Assembly (NCBI GenBank): GCA_033720975.1
Contig: JAWWBL010000026.1
Coordinates: 1 to 19,615, forward strand
Reading direction: 5' to 3'
Source: JAWWBL01 sp033720975
GTDB taxonomy: Bacteria > Actinomycetota > Acidimicrobiia > Spongiisociales > ZC4RG35
Length of the DNA: 19,615 nucleotides
Part shown: positions 6,474 through 13,236 of the stretch, one piece after another
How positions within the stretch are numbered: the first letter of the stretch is position 1
How the letters are laid out: each line of letters starts with the position of its first letter
Made by a program: the position numbers and the translations under genes
Notes under the pieces: model-generated
Told to the model about the DNA's origin: nothing
The model's input: only the letters and a program-made list of their open reading frames with translations
The model's database searches: none

Positions 6474-8702
6474 ATGCAGACGGAATGGTTCATCGACGAC
6501 GTCCCCACGGACTCGCCGCTGTTTGCCGATCTGAACCCCACCCAGCGCGAGGCGGTGGCGGCGACCGAGGGGCCCCTGTTGGTCGTGGCCGGTGCCGGTT
6601 CGGGCAAGACCCGGGTTCTCACCTACCGGGTTGCTCACATCATCCGGGACCTGCGGGTTCCGCCGGACGCCGTATTGGCTATCACCTTCACCAACAAGGC
6701 CGCCAATGAGATGAAGGAGCGGGTGGCCGCTCTGGTTGGTGGGGCGGTGCGCTCGATGTGGGTGAGCACGTTCCACTCGGCCTGTGTGCGCATTCTGCGA
6801 AGAGAGGCGCATCGGCTCGGCTACCGCTCCGGGTTTTCGATCTATGACGAGGCCGACTCGGTCCGTCTCATCCGAATGGTCACCAAGGACTTGGATCTCG
6901 ACACCAAGCGCTTCCCGGAGAGAGCCATGAAGGCAGTGATATCGAAGGCCAAGAGCGAACTGGTCGACTTCGAGTCGTTCGCCGACGGGGGCGACGGGTT
7001 CTTCCACGAGCAGGTGGCGGATATCTATCGCCTCTACCAACAGCGTCTGGTCGAGGCCTCGGCCATGGACTTCGACGACCTCCTCATGGTCACGGTCGAG
7101 CTGTTCGCTGCCTTCCCCGACGTCCTGGCGAACTATCAGAGCAGGTTCCGATACGTGATGGTTGACGAGTATCAGGACACGAACCGGGCCCAATACATGC
7201 TGGTCAAGCAGTTGACGGCTGCGCACCGCAATCTATGCGTAGTCGGTGATTCCGACCAATCGATCTATAAGTTCCGGGGTGCCGATATACGGAATATCCG
7301 TGACTTCGAGAAGGACTACCCCGACGCACGGGTTGTCGTCCTCGACCAGAACTACCGCTCAACCGAGACCATCCTCGACGCCGCCAATTCGGTGATCGCG
7401 AACAACCCGAAGCGAACCCCGAAGCATCTCTGGTCCGACCGCGGCCGCGGGGTCCCCATCGTCCGCTACGAGGCGGAGGATGAGCACGACGAGGCGGGTT
7501 TCGTCGTCGATCGGATCGAGCAGTTGCAGTCCGAGGGGTACAACCTCGCCGACATGGCGGTGTTCTATCGCACGAACGCAATGTCGAGGGTGGTCGAGGA
7601 CGTGTTCGTTCGGCGCGGCATGCCGTACACCGTGGTCGGTTCGGTGAAGTTCTATGACCGAAAGGAGATAAAGGACGCCGTTGCCTACCTGAAGGCGATT
7701 GTGAACCCGAGGGATGAAGTGTCAGTCAAACGGGTCCTGAACGAGCCGAGACGCGGGATCGGCGCGACTTCGGTCGCCCACGTCGATCGTTTCTCCCAAT
7801 CCGAGGGGATCAGCTTCTTCGAAGGTTTGCGCCGGGCCGGCGAGATCTCTCAGTTGACCACCAGAGCCCAACATGCGATTGCCGAGTTTGTGGCGCTCAT
7901 GGGGCTTCTCACAGAGCGCGCGAACGACGGCGGTGTTGAGGCCGCGGTCGAAGCGGTGCTCGAAGTGACGGGCATGCTCTCCTCTCTCGAGAGCGAACGC
8001 ACCGTCGAGGCCATGGGCCGCGTCGAGAACCTCAAGGAGTTGGTGAGCGTGGCTGCCGAGTTCGAGAGCGCCAGCGAGGGTGCCGTGATCGGGGATGAGG
8101 AATACGACACGCTCGACAACATGCGTCGGCTCGAGGTCTTCTTGGAATCCACGGCGCTGATCGCCGACGTGGACGAGTGGGATGAGGGTGCCGGGGCGGT
8201 GACGTTGATGACCCTGCATACAGCCAAGGGCCTCGAGTTCCCGGTGGTCTTCATCATCGGACTGGAGGACGGAGTCTTTCCCCACATGCGCTCGCTGGGA
8301 GACCCCGAGGAGCTCGAGGAGGAGCGGCGTCTCGCCTACGTGGGGATCACCCGGGCCAAAGACAAGCTGTTCCTCTCGTCGGCCTGGCAGCGAATGCTCT
8401 TCGGTGGTTCCTCGTACAACCCACCGTCAAGGTTCCTCGGCGAGATACCGGAGGGCTTGGTGGAGAAGGCTGGCAAACGCGCCCGTCGGACTCCAGCTGA
8501 CCGGGCCGCCTCGACCGGCCCGCCGATGACGGTCTCACCGGACCAGGTTGGGCCCGGGGACCGGGTGAGGCATCAGAAATGGGGTCTGGGGACGGTCCGC
8601 GAGATCGTGGGGGAGGGAGACCGGGCCGAAGCGGAGGTCATGTTCGACACGCAGGGTAAGAAGAGGCTGCTCCTGGCCTGGGCGCCCCTGGAGAAGGCCT
8701 AG
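6474..8702 (+). CDS. pcrA: ATP-dependent DNA helicase of the UvrD/PcrA type (superfamily 1A)
   Basis: The 742-residue protein unwinds DNA 3' to 5' in repair and in clearing RecA or stalled forks. Helicase motifs appear in order: Q-motif LNPTQREAV; Walker A AGAGSGKT (39-46, Lys45); motif Ia TFTNKAANEMKERV; motif II VDEYQDTN (230-237); motif III VVGDSDQSIYKFRGA; motif IV LDQNYRS; motif V TLHTAKGLEFPVVF; motif VI VGITRAKDKL with Arg627. The C-terminal segment GDRVRHQKWGLGTV and what follows is the Tudor-like domain found in PcrA/UvrD that contacts RNA polymerase. Length and domain order are normal for PcrA. Choosing between uvrD1 and pcrA naming is arbitrary in this lineage. The gene ends tail to tail with transaldolase, the two stops sharing CTAG at 8699-8702. 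Confidence 0.95.
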   Translation: MQTEWFIDDVPTDSPLFADLNPTQREAVAATEGPLLVVAGAGSGKTRVLTYRVAHIIRDLRVPPDAVLAITFTNKAANEMKERVAALVGGAVRSMWVSTFHSACVRILRREAHRLGYRSGFSIYDEADSVRLIRMVTKDLDLDTKRFPERAMKAVISKAKSELVDFESFADGGDGFFHEQVADIYRLYQQRLVEASAMDFDDLLMVTVELFAAFPDVLANYQSRFRYVMVDEYQDTNRAQYMLVKQLTAAHRNLCVVGDSDQSIYKFRGADIRNIRDFEKDYPDARVVVLDQNYRSTETILDAANSVIANNPKRTPKHLWSDRGRGVPIVRYEAEDEHDEAGFVVDRIEQLQSEGYNLADMAVFYRTNAMSRVVEDVFVRRGMPYTVVGSVKFYDRKEIKDAVAYLKAIVNPRDEVSVKRVLNEPRRGIGATSVAHVDRFSQSEGISFFEGLRRAGEISQLTTRAQHAIAEFVALMGLLTERANDGGVEAAVEAVLEVTGMLSSLESERTVEAMGRVENLKELVSVAAEFESASEGAVIGDEEYDTLDNMRRLEVFLESTALIADVDEWDEGAGAVTLMTLHTAKGLEFPVVFIIGLEDGVFPHMRSLGDPEELEEERRLAYVGITRAKDKLFLSSAWQRMLFGGSSYNPPSRFLGEIPEGLVEKAGKRARRTPADRAASTGPPMTVSPDQVGPGDRVRHQKWGLGTVREIVGEGDRAEAEVMFDTQGKKRLLLAWAPLEKA

Positions 8703-9796
8703 GCCGCCTCGACCCCCGCGAGCAGCTCCTCCCAGCTGGCCGTGAACTTCTGCACACCTTCTGCTTCGAGGGTGTCCACGATGTCCTGGTAGTCGACGCC
8801 AACCTCACCGAGTCGGCGAAGCGTCGCCTCCGCTTCCTCGATTTCTCGCTCGGAGAAGGCGGCCGGGCTTGCATCCCCGTGATCTTGATAAGCGTCGATC
8901 GTGTCCAGGGGCATCGTGTTGATCGTGTTTGGTGCCACGAGCCCTTCAACGTAGAGGAGGTCGTCGTAGGCGGGGTTCTTGGTCGACGTCGACGCCCAGA
9001 GGGGCTTCTGTGGCCTGGCTCCGTGAGCGGCCATCGCGGCATATCTCGACGAGGCGAACTCGTGGATGAAACGGCCATAGGCGGCCCTGGCGTTGGCTAC
9101 CGCGGTCTTGCCGCGGAGGTCGGCCGCGGCTTCAGTCCCCGTCTCGTCCAGCCTGCGGTCGGCTTCCGTGTCGAAGCGTGAGACGAAGAAAGAAGCCACC
9201 GACGCCACCGAACTGAGGTCGCCTCCGATCTCGTGAAAGTGCTCCAGGCCGGAGAGGTAGGCGTCTATGACCTCGAGGTACCGGCTCAGTGAGAAGATCA
9301 GGGTGACGTTGACCGATATCCCCTCCCCGATCAGCCTGCGGATGGCCGGGACACCTTCAGGTGTCGCCGGCACCTTCACCAGCAAGTTGGGCCGGCTGAT
9401 CTGCTTGACCCAGTCTCTGGCCTCTCCAACGGTTGCCTCATTATCGCCGGCCAGCGTCGGAGCGACTTCGACCGATACGAAACCGTCCCGTCCGCCTGTG
9501 GCGCGGTGGACAGGCAAGAGCACGTCACAGGCCCGAGTGATGTCTGATGCCATCAGGCTCTTGACGATCTCCTCCGAGTTGGCTCCGGACGACTTCAGAT
9601 CTCGAAGCTGAGTCGCGTAATCGTCAGACCCGTTGATCGCCCCGGAGAAGATCGTGGGATTGGAGGTCACACCGGAAATAGCGTCTCGCTCGACACGCAG
9701 CTCCAGCTCTCCCGAGTTGAGCATCGCACGTGAGATCTGATCGGACCAGACGCTCACACCCGCTGCCGCCAGACCGTGGAGATTCGACGTCGGCAT
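8699..9796 (-). CDS. tal: Transaldolase
   Basis: Transaldolase moves a dihydroxyacetone unit between sugar phosphates in the non-oxidative pentose phosphate pathway. The 365-residue product matches the long actinobacterial (TalA/TalB-like, about 370 aa) form. Visible family blocks are SGVTSNPTIF (41-50), a VSVEVAPTLAGD segment, and LLVKVPATPEG, where Lys141 is the Schiff-base lysine, followed by GISVNVTLIFS. The frame is open back to 9892, but those extra 32 codons are not family-like and MPTSNLHGLAAAGVSVWSDQ is the usual N-terminus, so ATG 9796 is taken. No Shine-Dalgarno precedes it. A TACCCT -10-like hexamer ends six bases before the ATG, which suits a leaderless mRNA. Transketolase and zwf, the common neighbours, are not in the window. 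Confidence 0.95.
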   Translation of the reverse strand: MPTSNLHGLAAAGVSVWSDQISRAMLNSGELELRVERDAISGVTSNPTIFSGAINGSDDYATQLRDLKSSGANSEEIVKSLMASDITRACDVLLPVHRATGGRDGFVSVEVAPTLAGDNEATVGEARDWVKQISRPNLLVKVPATPEGVPAIRRLIGEGISVNVTLIFSLSRYLEVIDAYLSGLEHFHEIGGDLSSVASVASFFVSRFDTEADRRLDETGTEAAADLRGKTAVANARAAYGRFIHEFASSRYAAMAAHGARPQKPLWASTSTKNPAYDDLLYVEGLVAPNTINTMPLDTIDAYQDHGDASPAAFSEREIEEAEATLRRLGEVGVDYQDIVDTLEAEGVQKFTASWEELLAGVEAA

Positions 9797-9910
9797 AGGC
9801 CAAGGGTAGATGTGACGGGCGTGGAGCGGGAATACGTCGAATTTGCCCCGGTAGGCATTGTCGGGACGGTGTGTGACTCTCGACCGACTCAACTACCCTC
9901 CCTGGCGTCC
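9797..9910. promoter_or_regulatory. Divergent promoter region between tal and the mutase-suc operon
   Basis: This 114-bp gap separates two divergent starts. AGGGTAG at 9803-9809 reads as -10 TACCCT on the minus strand, six bases from the tal ATG. The mirror copy CTACCCT at 9893-9899 gives the same TACCCT on the plus strand, 11 bases before the mutase-subunit ATG. On the plus strand GTGACT at 9873-9878 is a partial -35 match with a 15-bp spacer. The minus-strand -35 is not convincing. Confidence 0.4.
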
Positions 9911-10315
9911 ATGCCGCGCCGCATTTTGATAGCCAAGCCGGGCCTCGATGGGCACGACCGGGGTGCCAAGGTCATAGCCCGGGCCCTCCGTGACGCCGGG
10001 TTCGAGGTCATCTACTCGGGGCTTCACCAAACACCCTCCCAGATAGCGGAGACAGCGCTCCAGGAAGACGTCGATGCAGTTGGCCTTTCCTCCCTGTCCG
10101 GCGCACACAACACCTTGTTCCCGAGGGTCGTGGAAGAACTCGCCGCGCGCGACGCTGCCGACGTGGTGGTATTCGGTGGCGGAGTCATCCCCGAGGGGGA
10201 CATTTCCCGGCTCGAGGAAGCGGGTCTGGCAACCATCTTCACCCCAGGCACGCCACTTGAGGAGATCTCCAACTGGGTGGATGTCCATGTTCCAACGAGA
10301 GAGGGAACGAGTTGA
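9911..10315 (+). CDS. Cobalamin-binding small subunit of an acyl-CoA mutase (methylmalonyl-CoA or isobutyryl-CoA mutase type)
   Basis: The 134-residue protein is a complete stand-alone B12-binding domain. It begins RRILIAKPGLDGHDRGAK, with the DxHxxG signature at Asp13-Gly18; His15 would be the lower axial cobalt ligand. VGLSSLSGAH and VVFGGGVIP are the other two conserved B12-pocket segments. This is the usual length of the small subunit where catalytic and B12 domains are separate genes (split archaeal/actinobacterial MCM, IcmB of isobutyryl-CoA mutase). The catalytic subunit is not in the window. The stop TGA overlaps the TTG start of sucC, which favours the methylmalonyl-CoA to succinyl-CoA assignment, but sequence alone does not exclude isobutyryl-CoA or a related substrate. 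An open frame continues upstream to 9776 without family similarity. Confidence 0.9.
   Translation: MPRRILIAKPGLDGHDRGAKVIARALRDAGFEVIYSGLHQTPSQIAETALQEDVDAVGLSSLSGAHNTLFPRVVEELAARDAADVVVFGGGVIPEGDISRLEEAGLATIFTPGTPLEEISNWVDVHVPTREGTS
10301..10306 (+). promoter_or_regulatory. Ribosome binding site for sucC (TTG start)
   Basis: GAGGGA lies five bases before TTG 10312 and inside the end of the mutase-subunit gene. The stop and start overlap as TTGA, so translation is probably coupled. The TTG is supported because the product then begins with the standard SucC start MKIHEHQAKEL. Confidence 0.6.
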
Positions 10316-11544
10316 AGATCCACGAGCACCAGGCCAAGGAGCTCATGGCGGCCCGCGGTATACCGGTGCCTTTGGGGCGTGTGGCCATGAGCGTCGATGA
10401 TGCGGCCGCGGCAGTTCGGCCTTTGATCGAAGAGTCGGGTAACCCGGTCGTGGTCCTCAAGTCGCAGATCCACGCCGGCGGGCGGGGCAAGGGGACTTTC
10501 AAGGAGCACCCCGAGGTTCGGGGTGTCGACGTGATCACCGACGGCCTCGGTGGCGGGCCGGCGGCCGCCGAGGCGAGGGTGCGCGAGCTTGCAGAGAAGA
10601 TGCTGGGCAGCACGCTGGTGACCGTCCAGACCGGCGAGGAGGGAAAGGTCGTCAACCGTCTCTATGTCGAGCAGGGCATCGACATAGCTCACGAGTTCTA
10701 CCTCGCCGTGCTCCTCGACCGGGCCGTGGGGAGAAACGTGGTGATGGCCTCGACCGAGGGCGGCATGGAGATCGAAAAGGTGGCAGCGGAGACCCCGGAG
10801 AAGATTCTGAGGGCGGTGATCGACCCGGCGATCGGCTTCGCCGACTTTCAGGCCAACGAGCTCGCCTACGGGCTCGGGCTGGAAGGCGACGCTTCGAAGA
10901 ACTTTCGCAGATTCGCCCATTTGCTCGCGGAAGCAGCCGTCGACCTCGACACGGAGTTGATCGAGATCAACCCGCTCGTTGTGACGACTGACGGCCAGGT
11001 GCTCGCTCTGGACGGAAAGATGTCATTCGACGACAACGCACTCTTCAGGCATCCGGAAATCGCCGAGATGAGGGACCCGAACGAAGAGGACCCAGCCGAG
11101 ATCGCGGCGAAGGGGGCTGGGCTCAGTTACATCAAGCTCGATGGGACGATTGGGTGCATGGTCAACGGGGCCGGCCTCGCCATGGCGACCATGGACACGA
11201 TCAAGTCGGTGGGCGGTGAGCCGGCCAATTTCCTGGACGTCGGCGGTGGCGCCGACGAGGAACAAGTCGAAACGGCGTTCAAGATCATCACGAGCGACCC
11301 TCACGTCAAGGGGATATTCGTGAACATCTTTGGTGGGATCATGCGATGCGACGTCATCGCATCCGGCATTGTCGAGGCCGTCGAAAAAGTCGGGCTGTCG
11401 GTGCCCCTCGTCGTTCGACTCGAAGGCACCAATGTCGATCTCGGCAAGCAGATCATCGACGAGTCCGGTCTCGAGGTGATCAATGCTGAAAGTCTCAGGG
11501 ACGGAGCTGTGAAGATCCTCGAGTTGATCGAGGAGTCGGGATGA
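10312..11544 (+). CDS. sucC: Succinyl-CoA synthetase, beta subunit
   Basis: SucC is the nucleotide-binding (ATP-grasp) subunit of the TCA enzyme that links succinyl-CoA hydrolysis to ATP or GTP formation. At 410 residues it is longer than E. coli SucC (about 388). The N-terminus MKIHEHQAKEL, SQIHAGGRGKG, MASTEGGMEIEKVA, the metal-binding region EINPLV, GCMVNGAGLAMATMD and VNIFGGIMRCD are all conserved. The extra length is mainly an insertion of about 17 residues after GGRGKG, in a glycine/alanine-rich loop (GGGPAAAEA). The start is TTG, overlapping the stop of the B12 subunit; sucD follows after 13 bp. Malate-CoA ligase MtkA is a homologous alternative, but the partner and context fit SucCD better. 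ADP versus GDP preference cannot be read. Confidence 0.95.
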   Translation: MKIHEHQAKELMAARGIPVPLGRVAMSVDDAAAAVRPLIEESGNPVVVLKSQIHAGGRGKGTFKEHPEVRGVDVITDGLGGGPAAAEARVRELAEKMLGSTLVTVQTGEEGKVVNRLYVEQGIDIAHEFYLAVLLDRAVGRNVVMASTEGGMEIEKVAAETPEKILRAVIDPAIGFADFQANELAYGLGLEGDASKNFRRFAHLLAEAAVDLDTELIEINPLVVTTDGQVLALDGKMSFDDNALFRHPEIAEMRDPNEEDPAEIAAKGAGLSYIKLDGTIGCMVNGAGLAMATMDTIKSVGGEPANFLDVGGGADEEQVETAFKIITSDPHVKGIFVNIFGGIMRCDVIASGIVEAVEKVGLSVPLVVRLEGTNVDLGKQIIDESGLEVINAESLRDGAVKILELIEESG

Positions 11545-11557
11545 CGGGGAGTCGGGA

Positions 11558-12481
11558 GTGAGCATCCTCGTCAACAGGGACACGCGTGTACTGGTTCAGG
11601 GCCTTGGTCGCACAGGCCAGTTTCACACCGACAAGGCGATCGCCTACGGCACCCAGGTGGTCGGGGCGGTGCATCCGTCGCGCGCCGGATCGGAGGTCCA
11701 TTTCGCTGGTGAAAGCGACCCTTCGGGGGTGCCGGGTCGGGAAGAGAGCTACGCGGTGGACCTCCCGGTATACGCAACCATGAAGCAAGCCGTCGCCGAG
11801 ACCGGTGCCGAAGCTTCGGTCGTCTACGTCCCCCCGCCCTTCGCAGCCGACGCCATCATGGAGGCGGTTGCCGCTGGGCTCGAGCTGGTGGTCGCCATCA
11901 CCGAAGGGATCCCGGTTGCAGACATGGTCCGTGTCAAGCGATACCTCGAGGGCGCTGAGACCAGGCTGGTCGGTCCCAACTGTCCCGGAGTGATCACCCC
12001 CGGCGAGTGCAAGATCGGAATCATGCCCGGCTACATACACGAGAAGGGCCGGATCGGCGTTGTGTCCCGCTCCGGCACACTCACCTACGAGGCGGTTCAT
12101 CAGGTGAGCCAACTCGGACTTGGCCAGTCGACCGCAGTAGGCATTGGTGGGGACCCGGTGAACGGGACCAGCTTCGTCGACTGCCTCGCGCTCTTCGAGG
12201 CCGATCCCGAGACCGAAGGGGTGCTGATGATCGGGGAGATCGGCGGAACCGCCGAGGAAGAGGCCGCGGAATTCGTTCGTGACGAGATGACCAAGCCGGT
12301 CGCCGGTTTCATCGCAGGTACCACGGCGCCTCCGGGCAAGAGGATGGGCCACGCCGGCGCCATCATTTCCGGGGGCAAGGGCACCGCCGACGAGAAGATC
12401 AAGGCGCTTGAAGGAGCCGGAGTCGTGGTCGCGGAGACCCCGTCGGACATGGGTGAGGCGATGGTTCGTGCTCTCAGCTGA
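11558..12481 (+). CDS. sucD: Succinyl-CoA synthetase, alpha subunit (variant CoA-binding loop)
   Basis: SucD binds CoA and carries the phosphohistidine intermediate. His265 lies in the conserved MGHAGAIISGGKGTADEK. GPNCPGVITPGECKIG, SRSGTLTYEAV, GIGGDPVNG and MIGEIGG are also intact, so the enzyme looks functional. The product has 307 residues against about 289 in E. coli. Two changes stand out near the N-terminus. The CoA loop usually written QGFTGxQGTFH reads QGLGRTGQFH, one residue shorter. About 20 residues are inserted around residues 47-66 (after HPSRAGSEV), where E. coli has a short GKGGTTHLG. The start is GTG with GGGGA at 11546-11550 upstream. The 3' end overlaps the next gene by 14 nt. 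Confidence 0.93.
   Translation: MSILVNRDTRVLVQGLGRTGQFHTDKAIAYGTQVVGAVHPSRAGSEVHFAGESDPSGVPGREESYAVDLPVYATMKQAVAETGAEASVVYVPPPFAADAIMEAVAAGLELVVAITEGIPVADMVRVKRYLEGAETRLVGPNCPGVITPGECKIGIMPGYIHEKGRIGVVSRSGTLTYEAVHQVSQLGLGQSTAVGIGGDPVNGTSFVDCLALFEADPETEGVLMIGEIGGTAEEEAAEFVRDEMTKPVAGFIAGTTAPPGKRMGHAGAIISGGKGTADEKIKALEGAGVVVAETPSDMGEAMVRALS
12455..12458 (+). promoter_or_regulatory. Ribosome binding site inside sucD that decides the start of the MDMPI-family gene
   Basis: GAGG (within GTGAGG, 12453-12458) ends nine bases before GTG 12468, the last usable start before the conserved N-terminal helix. An upstream TTG at 12408 in the same frame lies deep in sucD and gives an arginine/tryptophan-rich N-terminus unlike the family. 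Confidence 0.45.
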
Positions 12482-13136
12482 ATACCTTGCGTCCATCGAG
12501 TCGGAGGGGCGTCGGCTGGGCATGGCCCTGCGTCGTGACCCGCAGCGGGAAGTGCCCCAGTATCCGGGGTGGACTTTGGCGGATCTTGCATCGCACACGG
12601 GCTCGATTCATGCCCGGACCACTCTGATATGCCGTGAGCGTCCGCAGGAGCGGATCTCGTCACCGAAGCCCTCTGAGGGGGGCGACCCGCTGGATTGGTA
12701 CGAGTCCAACCTCGAAGAGATGCTCGAGGCGTTGACCAATGCGGACCCGGAAAAGGAGGTGTGGGCCTTGGGCTCGCCCGAAAACCTCGGCTTTTGGGAG
12801 CGCCGCATGGTCGTTGAGACCGGTGTCCACCGGTGGGACGCCTATCAGGCCTTTGGCGAGGAGGACCGGTTGACCGACACTGTGGCGCGAGCCGGTCTCG
12901 ACGAGTTCGGGGACATGTGGCACCGGTACCTGGGGGAGCTCCGCCCCCTGCGGGTCCGCGCCACCGACCTAGAGGCCATCTGGGAGTTCGGGTCGGGGGG
13001 TGATCTGGAGGAGGTTGTTGGCACAGCCTCCGAGATCTATTTGCGGCTCATGTCGCGACCGTCAGTTGTGGTCCTGCCCCGGGACTGGGCGGAGGCTGTC
13101 GACAGCTTGCCTCCGACACCAAAACCTGGGTCGTAA
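12468..13136 (+). CDS. Maleylpyruvate isomerase-family (MDMPI/DinB-like) mycothiol-dependent-type protein
   Basis: The 222-residue product fits the family that includes mycothiol-dependent maleylpyruvate isomerase and many uncharacterised actinobacterial proteins (DinB four-helix fold, TIGR03083 type). It shows the N-terminal pattern YPGWTLADLASHTGSIH and the mid-protein ETGVHRWDAYQAF. His43, Glu117 and His121 are in the places of the three metal ligands of the DinB/MDMPI fold. A C-terminal domain of the MDMPI_C sort is plausible, although its similarity is weak. The true substrate is unknown; mycothiol use is family inference and implies an actinobacterial host. It begins at GTG inside the sucD end (14-nt overlap), so it is probably cotranscribed with the suc genes. 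No maleylpyruvate or gentisate pathway gene is nearby. Confidence 0.8.
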   Translation: MLSAEYLASIESEGRRLGMALRRDPQREVPQYPGWTLADLASHTGSIHARTTLICRERPQERISSPKPSEGGDPLDWYESNLEEMLEALTNADPEKEVWALGSPENLGFWERRMVVETGVHRWDAYQAFGEEDRLTDTVARAGLDEFGDMWHRYLGELRPLRVRATDLEAIWEFGSGGDLEEVVGTASEIYLRLMSRPSVVVLPRDWAEAVDSLPPTPKPGS

Positions 13137-13236
13137 GTCGTTCAGAACTACCTGGTCAGAGAGATTTAAGAAAACTTTTCGCGACTTTTCGTCCTCGTGG
13201 GCAAATTTGTCACACCTGCCTGGTCTAGTTGGAGCC
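13137..13236 (+). repeat. AT-rich gap with tandem ACTTTTCG copies
   Basis: This 100-bp gap is distinctly AT-rich (around 13165-13215) against the GC-rich surroundings. ACTTTTCG occurs at 13174-13181 and again at 13184-13191, a 10-bp period equal to about one DNA turn. TTGTCA at 13207-13212 could be a -35, but no well-spaced -10 follows. It probably holds the promoter of the DUF222-HNH gene. Confidence 0.4.

Noticed and set aside
9797..9892. Longer transaldolase start at 9892
   Set aside because: The 32 added residues are absent from transaldolases, and the region looks like a promoter gap.
10024..10920. 298-codon open frame on the minus strand opposite sucC
   Set aside because: Antisense shadow of conserved genes; composition lacks any recognisable fold or motif.
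11495..12598. 367-codon open frame on the minus strand opposite sucD
   Set aside because: It is an antisense frame produced by GC-rich codon bias of sucD; no recognisable domain.
13000..13236. Longer start for the DUF222-HNH protein at 13000
   Set aside because: It overlaps the MDMPI-family gene and crosses the AT-rich gap; the added residues are not family-like.
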